From Azospirillum thiophilum (GTDB lineage Bacteria > Pseudomonadota > Alphaproteobacteria > Azospirillales > Azospirillaceae): a DNA stretch of 64,000 nt. Under the pieces are notes generated by a model. The model was not told where the DNA came from, ran no database searches, and was given only the letters and a program-made list of their open reading frames with translations. A program made the translations under genes and the position numbers. The stretch is from contig NZ_CP012403.1 of the NCBI RefSeq assembly GCF_001305595.1, forward strand, positions 456,501 to 520,500. Direction: 5' to 3'. Positions 50,002 to 58,345 of the stretch are shown piece by piece; position 1 is the first letter of the stretch, and every line of letters starts with the position of its first letter.

Positions 50002-50778
50002 CTACTCCGCCGGCTTGGCCTCGGTCGGGGCGGCTGCTTCGGGGGCCGGAGCCGGGGAGGCGTCGGGAGCGGTATCGGTGGGAGCGGTCAGGCGAATCGG
50101 CCCGCCGCCGCTGGCCGGCACGGTGCCGGCGGCCGATTCGGGCGCGGCCGCGGGAGGCGGGTCGAGCGGGACCGCCCTGATGTCCGATTTGGGCGCGTCG
50201 GGTTTGGCGGCATCGGGTTTGGGCGCTTCCGCCGCGGCGGCGTCCGGCTTGGCAACCGCCGCTTTCGCCATGTCCGGCTTGCCGGTGTCGGCTTGCGCAG
50301 GGGCAGGCTCCAGCGGCGTCGAATAGTCCGGCACGATGCGGGCCTGGCTGCCGGTGATGACCAGCACCTTCTGGCCGATGGGCAGCGGCTGCGGCTCCTT
50401 CTGGGTCAGCGACAGCAGGTCGCCGTTGGACTTGCGGACGATGTATTCCCAGCCGGTGGTGTCGCCGGCGATGTGCTCCATCGCCGTGCCGAGCAGGCCG
50501 CCGATCGCGGTGCCGCCGACGGTGCCGAGCGCGGCGTTCATGCCTCCCGATCCCACCTGCGCGCCCAGGATGCCGCCAGCCGCCCCGCCGCTGACGGCGC
50601 CCACCGTGCCGTTGGCACTGATCGCCACCTGCCGGAAGCCGACGACGACCGCCGGCTCGACCTTGTTGGCCTGCTGGACCGCGCTGGAGGCGTAGGTGTT
50701 GGGGGAATAGTCGGAGGTGCAGCCCGCGAGACCGCCGGCCACGGCGACGAACAGGCAGAATGAAACCGATCGGAGCAC
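50002..50778 (-). CDS. Glycine-zipper outer-membrane lipoprotein (SlyB/17-kDa antigen-like)
   Basis: 258 residues. Lipobox LAGC puts the lipid-modified Cys at 20. Residues about 55-105 form the glycine-zipper membrane hairpin (GTVGAVSGGAAGGILGAQVG, GTVGGTAIGGLLGTAM). A folded segment follows (YIVRKSNGDLLSLTQ), then a long Ala/Pro/Lys-rich tail, probably disordered periplasmic. Members affect envelope integrity. Upstream 312 bp to the divergent SUMF1-like gene hold the promoters. Confidence 0.8.
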   Translation of the reverse strand: MLRSVSFCLFVAVAGGLAGCTSDYSPNTYASSAVQQANKVEPAVVVGFRQVAISANGTVGAVSGGAAGGILGAQVGSGGMNAALGTVGGTAIGGLLGTAMEHIAGDTTGWEYIVRKSNGDLLSLTQKEPQPLPIGQKVLVITGSQARIVPDYSTPLEPAPAQADTGKPDMAKAAVAKPDAAAAEAPKPDAAKPDAPKSDIRAVPLDPPPAAAPESAAGTVPASGGGPIRLTAPTDTAPDASPAPAPEAAAPTEAKPAE

Positions 50779-51090
50779 GGGGGATCCATCCGTATTGAGA
50801 CCCGCCCAGTCTCATACGGCAAAGCCCCCCTTGCCGTCACCGGGCAAAATCCGGACTGGCCCGGAAGGCTGCGTTGCAGTGCAGCGATGGGAACGCCGCC
50901 AACGGGGAGGCATCCGCGCGCTCCGATGGAAGGAGGCTTGCCGCTTTCGGCCTAGCCCGCCGGGCGAGAGCCACGCTCCCGCCATGGAGTGCTCCCACCA
51001 GGACACGGACGCGCGATTGCCGGGCGTCGAGTACACACCGGAAATGGCGGGATGACCCACGGCGACATCCCCGCGAAAGAACTCCCCGTC

Positions 51091-52206
51091 ATGAAGCGTA
51101 TCCTGCCCGGCTCGGTGGGAGCCGTTCTGGCCCTCGTCCTGCTGCTGGCCGGGCTGGCGGCCTGGCGGCGGGCCGAGCCGGTCGATCTGACCGGCTGGCG
51201 AAGCGAACGGCTGGCCGCCTTCCAGGCCTGGCAGACCCAGCCCGGCGCCGCCGATCCGGCCGGCCGGTCCCAGGCCGTCCTTGCCGCCACCGGCAATCCG
51301 ATCCGCGAGGTCTGGGACCATCCCGACGCGCCGGTGATGGTGGTGGTTCCGCCAGGCAGCTATCTCCAGGGGTCGCCGGAGACGGAGGCCGGGCGCTTCC
51401 CGGAGGAATCGCCGCAGCGGACGGTTTCGCTCCGGCAGCCTTTCGCCATCGGCAAATACCCGGTGACCCGCGGTGAATATGCCCGCTTCGTCGAGGACAG
51501 CGGCTACGAGTCGAACACCGTCTGCCGCGGCTACTCCGGCGAGACCGAGCTGCTGGCGCGCTGGCATTTCTCCTGGCGCCGGCCGGGCTTCGAGCAGACG
51601 AACCGGGAGCCGGCCGTCTGCATCGGCTGGTACGATGCGCAGGCCTATGCCGGATGGCTCAGCCGCCGCACGGGCCAGCGCTACCGCCTGCCGAGCGAGG
51701 CGGAATGGGAGTATGCCGCCCGCGCCGGCACCAGGACCGCCCGCTGGTGGGGCGAGGATCCGGCCGCCGGCTGCGATGCGGCGAACGGCGCCGACCGGAG
51801 CGCCAGGGACCGCTTCACCGATTGGGAGGTGGCGGCCTGCCGCGACGGCGCCCTGTTCACCGCCCCGGTCGGATCCTACCGGCCCAACGGCTTCGGCCTG
51901 TACGACATGCTCGGCAACGTCTGGCAGTGGGTGGAGGATTGCGCCGCAGGCAGCTATGACGGCGCCCCGGCCGACGGAGCGGCCCGCCGGGACGGCGACT
52001 GCGGCCGGCGGATGATGCGCGGCGGGTCGTGGCACAGCAACCCACGCTATGTCCGCTCGGCCATCCGCCGGGCCGACGAGCCGGGGACCGGCTATGCCGC
52101 CTACGGCATCCGGGTCGTCCGCGAGCTGTCGACCACGGTCGGCGCCTCCCCCGCCCGGTCGGCCGGGCTCGACGGCGGACCGGCGGCCGACACGCCGCGC
52201 CACTGA
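51091..52206 (+). CDS. SUMF1/FGE-fold (formylglycine-generating enzyme-like) protein
   Basis: About 371 residues. An N-terminal signal anchor (VGAVLALVLLLAGLAAW) precedes a SUMF1 domain: MVVVPPGSYLQGSPETEAGR, YPVTRGEYARFVEDSG, YRLPSEAEWEYAARAGT, GNVWQWVEDC, RMMRGGSWHSNPRYVRSAIR. True copper-dependent FGEs have a Cys pair in the last motif (near RGGSF); here it is SNPRYV, so sulfatase activation is unlikely. Six other cysteines may form disulfides in the periplasm. No sulfatase gene is nearby. The start could also be ATG 51052. Confidence 0.75.
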   Translation: MKRILPGSVGAVLALVLLLAGLAAWRRAEPVDLTGWRSERLAAFQAWQTQPGAADPAGRSQAVLAATGNPIREVWDHPDAPVMVVVPPGSYLQGSPETEAGRFPEESPQRTVSLRQPFAIGKYPVTRGEYARFVEDSGYESNTVCRGYSGETELLARWHFSWRRPGFEQTNREPAVCIGWYDAQAYAGWLSRRTGQRYRLPSEAEWEYAARAGTRTARWWGEDPAAGCDAANGADRSARDRFTDWEVAACRDGALFTAPVGSYRPNGFGLYDMLGNVWQWVEDCAAGSYDGAPADGAARRDGDCGRRMMRGGSWHSNPRYVRSAIRRADEPGTGYAAYGIRVVRELSTTVGASPARSAGLDGGPAADTPRH

Positions 52207-52229
52207 GCGGGAACCGGGCGGCCCGGGGA

Positions 52230-53135
52230 TCACGGACCGGCCTTCAGCACCGCCAGCGCCGTCAGCCCTTTCACCGCATGGTCGAGGAAGGCGCGCACCC
52301 GGCCGGGCATCAGCCGGGCCGAGGGCACCACCACATGAACCGGCAGCGGTGCCGGCTCGGCGTGCGGCATCAGCCGCACCAGGGTCCCGGCGGCGATGTC
52401 GTCGGCCGCCTGATAGGACAGCGGACGCGCGATGCCGTGCCCGTCGCGCGCGGCCAGCAGGGCCGAGTCGATGTGGCTGACGGCAAGGCGCGGCGCGACC
52501 CTGACCAGCCGCTCCCGCCCATCGATCAGAAAGCGCCATTCCGGCGATCCGGAGCGGGCCGTCGAGACGATGACGTCATGCCCGGCCAGATCCTCCGGCA
52601 TTTCGGGAGTGCCGCGCCGCGCCAGATAGGCGGGGCTGGCGACGAGATGACGCCCGACCTGCCCGACCCGCCGGGCGACCAGACCGGAATCGGGAAGCGG
52701 GCCGATGCGGATCGCCACGTCCAGCTCCTCCTCGATCAGGTCGAGGTTGCCGTCGGACAGCACCAGCTCGATCCGGATGTCGGGCAGGGCACGCATGAAG
52801 TCGAGGACCAGCGGCGTCACATGCTTGCGCCCGAACATCACCGGCGCGGTGATGCGCAGTCGCCCGCGCAGCGGCCGGTCGGTGCCGGTGGCGGCCAGCG
52901 CCTCGTCATAGTCGGCCAGCAGCCGGCGCGCCTGCTCCGCCAGCCGCCGCCCGGCATCGGTGGGGGCGAGATTGCGGGTGGTCCGCTCGATCAGCCGCAG
53001 GCCCAGCCGCTCCTCCAGCCCCGACAGGGCGCGGGTGACGACGGGTGCGGAGCGGCGCAGCCGCTTGGCGGCGGCGGCAAGGCTGCCGGCCTCCAGGATC
53101 GCGACGAAGATCGCCAGTTCGTCCAGCCGGTCCAC
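52230..53135 (-). CDS. LysR-family transcriptional regulator
   Basis: 301 residues. N-terminal winged helix (AIFVAILEAGSLAAAAKRLRRSAPVVTRALSGLEERLG), then the periplasmic-binding-protein-like effector domain. Divergent from a GST gene with 111 bp between, so it probably regulates that gene and itself. Confidence 0.9.
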   Translation of the reverse strand: MDRLDELAIFVAILEAGSLAAAAKRLRRSAPVVTRALSGLEERLGLRLIERTTRNLAPTDAGRRLAEQARRLLADYDEALAATGTDRPLRGRLRITAPVMFGRKHVTPLVLDFMRALPDIRIELVLSDGNLDLIEEELDVAIRIGPLPDSGLVARRVGQVGRHLVASPAYLARRGTPEMPEDLAGHDVIVSTARSGSPEWRFLIDGRERLVRVAPRLAVSHIDSALLAARDGHGIARPLSYQAADDIAAGTLVRLMPHAEPAPLPVHVVVPSARLMPGRVRAFLDHAVKGLTALAVLKAGP

Positions 53136-53246
53136 GATTCTTCCAGTTTCCGAAAGAGTCCCTTTTGATCAAAGCGCATTCCTGCCGAGCCGCGCAAGTG
53201 GTTGGCTTGCCCGCATCGACCGCGCAAGACAACGGAGAACCAACCG

Positions 53247-53870
53247 GTGACCACCCCCGCCATCACGCTCTACGGAACGCCGCTGTCCGGCCATGTCCAC
53301 CGTGTCGAAGCCTTCCTGAACATCCTCGGCCTGCCATTCCGCTATGTCGACGTGAATGCCGAGCTGCAGAAATCCGACGGTTTCCTCGCCCTCAATCCGC
53401 TTGGACAGATCCCGGTTCTTGTCGATGGCGACCTGGCCCTGGCGGATTCGACCGCGATCCTGGTCTATCTCGCCAGCCGTTACGACGGCAGCGGCCTGTG
53501 GAGCCCGAAGGCACCGGAAAAGGCCGCCCAGGTCCAGCGCTGGCTGTCGATCGCATCGGCCGAACTGCGCTTCGGACCGGCGCGGGCACGCTTCCTGACC
53601 CTGTGGGGCGGAACCACCTCCTACGCCGACGCGCAGGTACTCGCCGAACGGATCCTGCGCTTCATGGACGGGCATCTGGCAAACCGCGACTGGCTGGCGG
53701 CGGAGCGGCCGACCATCGCCGACCTCGCCTGCTACGCCTATGTCGCCCGTGCGCCGGAAGGCGGTGTGCCGCTCGATCCGTACCCTGCGGTGCGGCGCTG
53801 GCTGGAGCGGGTGGAGGCGATCCCGCGGTGCACGCCGATGCCGCATAGCACCCTTCCCATATCGTCCTGA
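53247..53870 (+). CDS. Glutathione S-transferase-family protein
   Basis: 207 residues. Thioredoxin-like N-terminal domain (ITLYGTPLSGHVHRVEAFLN, NPLGQIPVLVDGDLALADSTAI) and helical C-terminal domain (RPTIADLACYAYV). GTG start at 53247 with GGAGAA upstream. Likely controlled by the divergent LysR gene. Confidence 0.88.
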   Translation: MTTPAITLYGTPLSGHVHRVEAFLNILGLPFRYVDVNAELQKSDGFLALNPLGQIPVLVDGDLALADSTAILVYLASRYDGSGLWSPKAPEKAAQVQRWLSIASAELRFGPARARFLTLWGGTTSYADAQVLAERILRFMDGHLANRDWLAAERPTIADLACYAYVARAPEGGVPLDPYPAVRRWLERVEAIPRCTPMPHSTLPISS

Positions 53871-53990
53871 GCCGAGCCGGTGCCCGGACAGCCTGACGCA
53901 AGCGACGTTTTGCTCCTGACGCAAGCGTCACGGCACCATCGCCAAGCGCCCCAAACTGTGCTTCGATGACGGTTCCATGACACTTGATCG

Positions 53991-54881
53991 ATGGGTGTGT
54001 CGATGCGCAAATCCGCCTGTTCCGGGCGCTGGTCGCTGCTGTCCGGTGCGGTTGTCCTCTCCCTGCTGACCGGAACCGCGATGGCGGCGGATCCGGCTCC
54101 CCAAGGCCCGGTGCCGCAGAACGACCTGCTGAACGCCGAGCTGTGGATGCAGCGCTCGGTCGAATACAAGGCGAATGCGCTGGCGGTCTATGCGCTGGGC
54201 CGGATCCAGTTGGACAAGGCGCTGGCCGACAAGAACTGGACCGCGGCGACCGAGCAGACCGGCGCCTACCAGGACCTGCCGGCGGCGGTGGTGCTGGACC
54301 TGGACGAGACGGCGATGGACAACTCGGCCTACCAGGCCGGCCTCGTGACCACCGGCACCGACTTCTCGCCCAAGAGCTGGGATGGCTGGGTGAAGGCGGA
54401 GAAGGCGACGGCGGTGCCGGGCGCCGTGGAGTTCACACACTATGCCGAATCGAAGGGCGTCAAGGTCTTCTACGTGACCAACCGCAGCGCCGACCAGGAG
54501 GAGCCGACCCGCCGCAACGCGCAGGCGCTGGGCTTCCCGATGGGCGGCAACGTCGATACCTTCCTGATGTCCAAGGAAAAGCCGGACTGGGGATCGGCGA
54601 AGAGCACGCGGCGCGCGGCCATCGCCAAGGATTACCGGATCGTCCTGCTGTTCGGCGACAATTTCGGCGACTTCACCGACGCCTACAACGGCAGCGAGGC
54701 GGACCGGCTGAAGGCCTACGAGGCGGCGAAGGAGCATTTCGGGCGCGACTGGCTGATGCTGGCCAATCCCGGCTACGGCTCGTTCGAGAGCGCGCCCTAC
54801 GGCCACAATTTCAAACTATCGGCGGACGAGAAGCGGGCCAGGAAGATCGGCGCGCTGGAACCCTGGGCGCCGGCCCAGTAA
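53991..54881 (+). CDS. Secreted HAD-type acid phosphatase (class B/C, e(P4)-like)
   Basis: 296 residues with signal peptide (ends AMAA). HAD motif I is VVLDLDETAMD (Asp103, Asp105); motif II Thr is in VFYVTNRSADQEE; the late acidic motif is LLFGDNFGDFTDA. Such enzymes release phosphate from nucleoside monophosphates in the periplasm. No lipobox, unlike e(P4). Start 53991 or the ATG at 54003; ribosome sites are weak. Confidence 0.85.
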   Translation: MGVSMRKSACSGRWSLLSGAVVLSLLTGTAMAADPAPQGPVPQNDLLNAELWMQRSVEYKANALAVYALGRIQLDKALADKNWTAATEQTGAYQDLPAAVVLDLDETAMDNSAYQAGLVTTGTDFSPKSWDGWVKAEKATAVPGAVEFTHYAESKGVKVFYVTNRSADQEEPTRRNAQALGFPMGGNVDTFLMSKEKPDWGSAKSTRRAAIAKDYRIVLLFGDNFGDFTDAYNGSEADRLKAYEAAKEHFGRDWLMLANPGYGSFESAPYGHNFKLSADEKRARKIGALEPWAPAQ

Positions 54882-54918
54882 GGCGCCCGGTAAGGTGAAC
54901 GACTGCGGTGCGCCGGGC

Positions 54919-55071
54919 TCAGAAGAGCAGGCGCACCGCCTGCACGATGACGACCCACGGCGCACCGATCATCACCGCCCAGACGGCCACCCGCGGAAGT
55001 CCGCGCATCTTGCGGATCGTCGGCTCGACGGAGGGGGCGGCTTCGAAAGAGGCGGCGTTGTAGATCGACAT
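54919..55071 (-). CDS. Small single-pass membrane protein (50 aa), unknown function
   Basis: ATG 55071 to TGA 54919 encodes 50 residues: a polar N-terminal half (MSIYNAASFEAAPSVEPTIR) and one C-terminal membrane segment (VAVWAVMIGAPWVVIVQAV) ending RLLF. GGAG lies about 9 bases before the ATG. It converges with the acid phosphatase gene (37 bp apart). Too short for a family call; supported by start signal and topology. Confidence 0.5.
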   Translation of the reverse strand: MSIYNAASFEAAPSVEPTIRKMRGLPRVAVWAVMIGAPWVVIVQAVRLLF

Positions 55072-55640
55072 GGCCTGTGGCTCCGGGAGCAGGATGGCGT
55101 TGACGTCATCATGAGGTTACGATCCTTAACGACTGTTAAAGAGCCCGGGACTTGAGGCAGGCACTTGCGATGTACCGCCGTGGATAGGGCATACCTCCAA
55201 TGTACAGGTTGCCGCATTCACACCGGTCCGGCGCCCCTCCTCTACCACTTTTGCGCAAGGCCGAAGTGACTTCGGAAGACTGTGTTTTTACTTCGATGCC
55301 GACGAAGCCTCCGCGTGCCATGACAAGGCTGTAATATTGCCACGAAATCAATCACATACGATTGCACGTTTGACAAAAAATAAAGCCAGGACAGTGCTTT
55401 AACAGTTTTTCCACGCCACCCCCCGAGATGTCGGCGCAAGTTTCCTCAACCCCAACGGGTTGACTCGACGAGGCCTTTGACCGATTCTGTCCTCGCCGGG
55501 ATGGCGGACGTCAAGCTGTCGGCCGGCATTGGAAACATCCCCTTCGGCGAGGTCACCGCCGGCACCTGCACGGTCGCTCCGCTCCGACCGCTCGCGTACA
55601 TAGTGTGGACCTGCATAAGCACCCAGCCATTTTCATGCGG
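55072..55640. other. Intergenic stretch, lower GC in the middle
   Basis: About 570 bp between the small membrane gene and the urt terminator. A minus-strand frame 55136-55351 (71 codons, with CECGNLY and a second Cys) has no ribosome site and is doubtful. Promoter-like TTGACA at about 55368 precedes A/T-rich bases. Nothing else was recognised. Confidence 0.4.
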
Positions 55641-55676
55641 AAAAAGGCCGGCGGTTTCCCCGCCGGCCTTTCTTTA
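55641..55676. terminator. Terminator beyond urtE
   Basis: AAAGGCCGGCGG and CCGCCGGCCTTT pair perfectly around a short TTTCC loop region, flanked by A-run and T-run so it can act in both directions. 28 bp after the urtE stop. Confidence 0.8.
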
Positions 55677-55703
55677 TCGGGCGGCTCCTTCCCGGAACCG
55701 CCA

Positions 55704-56399
55704 TCACACCGTCAGGTACTTTCGCACCTCCTGCTCGTCCAGGCCGCTGCGCGGGCCGGACAGCATGACCTCGCCGCGTTCCATCACCACCCAATCGTCG
55801 GCGAGGTCGCGGGCGAAGTCGAAATACTGCTCGACCAGCAGGATCGCCATGGTGCCCTTGTCGCGCAGATAGCTGATCGCCCGGCCGATGTCCTTGATGA
55901 TCGACGGCTGGATTCCCTCGGTCGGCTCGTCCAGCACCAGGAGGCGCGGGCGCGTCACCAGGGCGCGGCCGATGGCGAGTTGCTGCTGCTGCCCGCCCGA
56001 CAGGTCGCCGCCGCGGCGCTCCAGCATCGTTTTCAGCACCGGGAACAGCTCGAACACCTCGTCGGGGATCGAGCGTTGCGAGCGCGGCAGCGGGGCGTAG
56101 CCGGTCAGCAGGTTTTCCCGCACCGTCAGCAGCGGGAAGATCTCGCGCCCCTGCGGCACATAGGCGATGCCGCGGCGCGCCCGGTCGGCCGGCGCCATCT
56201 TCGTGACGTCGGCGCCGTCCCAGCCGATGGCGCCGCCGGACACCGGCTTCAACCCGACGATGGCGCGCAACAGGCTGGATTTGCCGACGCCGTTGCGGCC
56301 AACCAGACAGGTGACCTTGCCGACCTCCGCCTTCATGGACACGCCGCGCAGGGCCTGTGCGGCGCCGTAATGCAGATCGATGGAACGAACGTCCAGCAT
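55704..56399 (-). CDS. urtE: Urea ABC transporter ATP-binding subunit UrtE
   Basis: 231 residues, LivF-like ATPase: Walker A GRNGVGKSS, signature LSGGQQQQLAIGRAL, Walker B LLVLDEPTEGIQP (the TEGIQP wording is typical of UrtE). Energises urea uptake with UrtD. Last gene of urtABCDE. Confidence 0.95.
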   Translation of the reverse strand: MLDVRSIDLHYGAAQALRGVSMKAEVGKVTCLVGRNGVGKSSLLRAIVGLKPVSGGAIGWDGADVTKMAPADRARRGIAYVPQGREIFPLLTVRENLLTGYAPLPRSQRSIPDEVFELFPVLKTMLERRGGDLSGGQQQQLAIGRALVTRPRLLVLDEPTEGIQPSIIKDIGRAISYLRDKGTMAILLVEQYFDFARDLADDWVVMERGEVMLSGPRSGLDEQEVRKYLTV

Positions 56400-56413
56400 G
56401 TTACGGCTCCTCC

Positions 56414-57160
56414 TCAGCGGCCGAGATAGGTGTCGATGACTTGGGCGTTGGCGCTGACCGCATCCAGCGAGCCTTCGGCCAGCACCGAGCCCTCGGCCAG
56501 CACCGTCACCTTGACGCCGAGCGCGCGGACGAAGCTCATGTCATGCTCGACCACGATCACCGAATGGCGGCCGGCGATGCTGCACAACAGTTCGGCGGTC
56601 TGTTCGGTCTCGGCGTCGGTCATGCCGGCCACCGGCTCGTCGACCAGCAGCAGCTTCGGATCCTGGGCCAGCAGCATGCCGATCTCCAGCCACTGCTTCT
56701 GCCCGTGCGACAGGCTGCCGGCCTGGCGGGCACGCAGGGCCGACAGGCGGGTGATGTCCAGGATCTCCTCGATCCGGGCGCGGTCGTCGCGGCTGATTGC
56801 ATAGGTCAGCGTCTTCAGCGGCCGGCGCGGCGCCTTCAGCGCCAGCTCCAGATTGTCCCACACCGTATGCGGCTCGAACACGGTGGGGCGCTGGAACTTG
56901 CGGCCGATGCCGAGATTGGCGATGGCCGCCTCGCGCAGCTTCGTCAGGTCGGTGCCGCCCTCGAACAGGATGGTGCCGGTGTCGGGCCGGGTCTTGCCGG
57001 TGATGACGTCCATCATCGTCGTCTTGCCGGCGCCGTTCGGACCGATGATCGCCCGCATCTCGCCCGGCATCATCACCAGCGACAGGCTGTTCAGCGCCCG
57101 GAAGCCATCGAAGCTGACCGACACGCCGTCGAGATAGAGAAGGGTCGATTCCGCGCTCAT
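56414..57160 (-). CDS. urtD: Urea ABC transporter ATP-binding subunit UrtD
   Basis: 248 residues, LivG-like ATPase: Walker A GPNGAGKTT, signature LSHGQKQWLEIGMLL (the SHGQKQWLEI form is a UrtD hallmark), Walker B LLLVDEPVAGM. Starts 3 bp after urtC and ends 14 bp before urtE. Confidence 0.96.
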   Translation of the reverse strand: MSAESTLLYLDGVSVSFDGFRALNSLSLVMMPGEMRAIIGPNGAGKTTMMDVITGKTRPDTGTILFEGGTDLTKLREAAIANLGIGRKFQRPTVFEPHTVWDNLELALKAPRRPLKTLTYAISRDDRARIEEILDITRLSALRARQAGSLSHGQKQWLEIGMLLAQDPKLLLVDEPVAGMTDAETEQTAELLCSIAGRHSVIVVEHDMSFVRALGVKVTVLAEGSVLAEGSLDAVSANAQVIDTYLGR

Positions 57161-57163
57161 GGG

Positions 57164-58342
57164 TCAGGCTCCCTTCTGGTCGGCGGCATGGCCATTTGAA
57201 AGAGTGGGGCCATTGGGAAGGGTGGGAGGAAGAGCGGCGGTCTTGCGGCCGGGCATCCTCGCGGCCAACTGGCCCCACAGGCCCAGCAGGCCCTTGGGCA
57301 GGAACAGGGTCACCGCCACGAACAGGCCGCCCAACGCGAACAGCCACAGCTCCGGCAGGGCGCCGGTGAAATAGCTCTTGCCCATGTTGACCAGCACCGC
57401 GCCCAGGATGGCGCCGGCCAGCGTGCCGCGCCCGCCGACGGCGACCCAGATCACCGCCTCGATCGAGCTGGCCGGGGCGAATTCCGAGGGGTTGATGATG
57501 CCGACCTGCGGGACGTAGAGGGCGCCGGCGACGCCGGCCATGCAGGCCGACAGGGTCCAGGCGAACAGCTTGTAGCTTTCGGTGTCGTAGCCCATGAAGC
57601 GCACGCGGCTCTCGGCGTCGCGCAGCGCCACCAGCACCTTGCCCAGCTTGGAGGCGATGACGCCCGACGCGATCATGTAGGACAGCGCCAGCGCCGCGAC
57701 GGTCGCCACGAACAGCGCCACGCGGGTGGTGCTGGCCTGGATGTCGTAGCCGAGGATGTCCTTGAAGTCGGTCAGGCCGTTGTTGCCGCCGAAGCCCATG
57801 TCGTTGCGGAAGAAGGCCAGCAACAGGGCGAAGGTCAGCGCCTGGGTGATGATCGACAGGTAGACGCCGGTGACGCGGCTGCGGAAGGCGAACCAGCCGA
57901 AGGCGAAGGCCAGCAGCCCCGGCACCAGCAGCACCATCAGCGCCGCAAACCAGAACTGGTCGAAGCCCAGCCAGTACCAGGGCAGCTCGGTCCAGTTCAG
58001 GAAGACCATGAAATCGGGCAGTTCCGGGTTGCCGTAGACGCCGCGCGGCCCGATCTGCCGCATGAGGTACATGCCCATGGCGTAGCCGCCGAGCGCGAAG
58101 AAGGCGGCATGGCCGAGCGACAGGATGCCGCAATAGCCCCAGACCAGATCGAGCGCCAGCGCCAGCAGCGCGAAGCACAGGTATTTGCCGAGCAGCGAGA
58201 CGGTGAAGATCGACAGGTGGAAGGGCGAGTCCGCCGGAACCCACAGCGTCATCACCGGGACCGCGACCGCCAGGAGTGCCAGGATCGTCAGCACGATCCC
58301 GGCCTTGCGGTCCAGCCCCAACAGGAAAAAGCGCAGCAGCAT
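57164..58342 (-). CDS. urtC: Urea ABC transporter permease UrtC
   Basis: 392 residues, LivM-type permease with about 10 membrane segments (LCFALLALALDLVWGYCGILSLGHAAFFALGGYAMG region; ALRDAESRVRFMGYD coupling loop). Ends with a Pro/Asn-rich cytoplasmic tail. 3 bp gaps to urtB and urtD imply coupled translation. Confidence 0.95.
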   Translation of the reverse strand: MLLRFFLLGLDRKAGIVLTILALLAVAVPVMTLWVPADSPFHLSIFTVSLLGKYLCFALLALALDLVWGYCGILSLGHAAFFALGGYAMGMYLMRQIGPRGVYGNPELPDFMVFLNWTELPWYWLGFDQFWFAALMVLLVPGLLAFAFGWFAFRSRVTGVYLSIITQALTFALLLAFFRNDMGFGGNNGLTDFKDILGYDIQASTTRVALFVATVAALALSYMIASGVIASKLGKVLVALRDAESRVRFMGYDTESYKLFAWTLSACMAGVAGALYVPQVGIINPSEFAPASSIEAVIWVAVGGRGTLAGAILGAVLVNMGKSYFTGALPELWLFALGGLFVAVTLFLPKGLLGLWGQLAARMPGRKTAALPPTLPNGPTLSNGHAADQKGA

Positions 58343-58345
58343 CGG

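Noticed and set aside
53984..54898. Second long plus-strand frame overlapping the acid phosphatase
   Set aside because: Frame-shifted shadow; the phosphatase frame has the signal peptide and DLDET motif.
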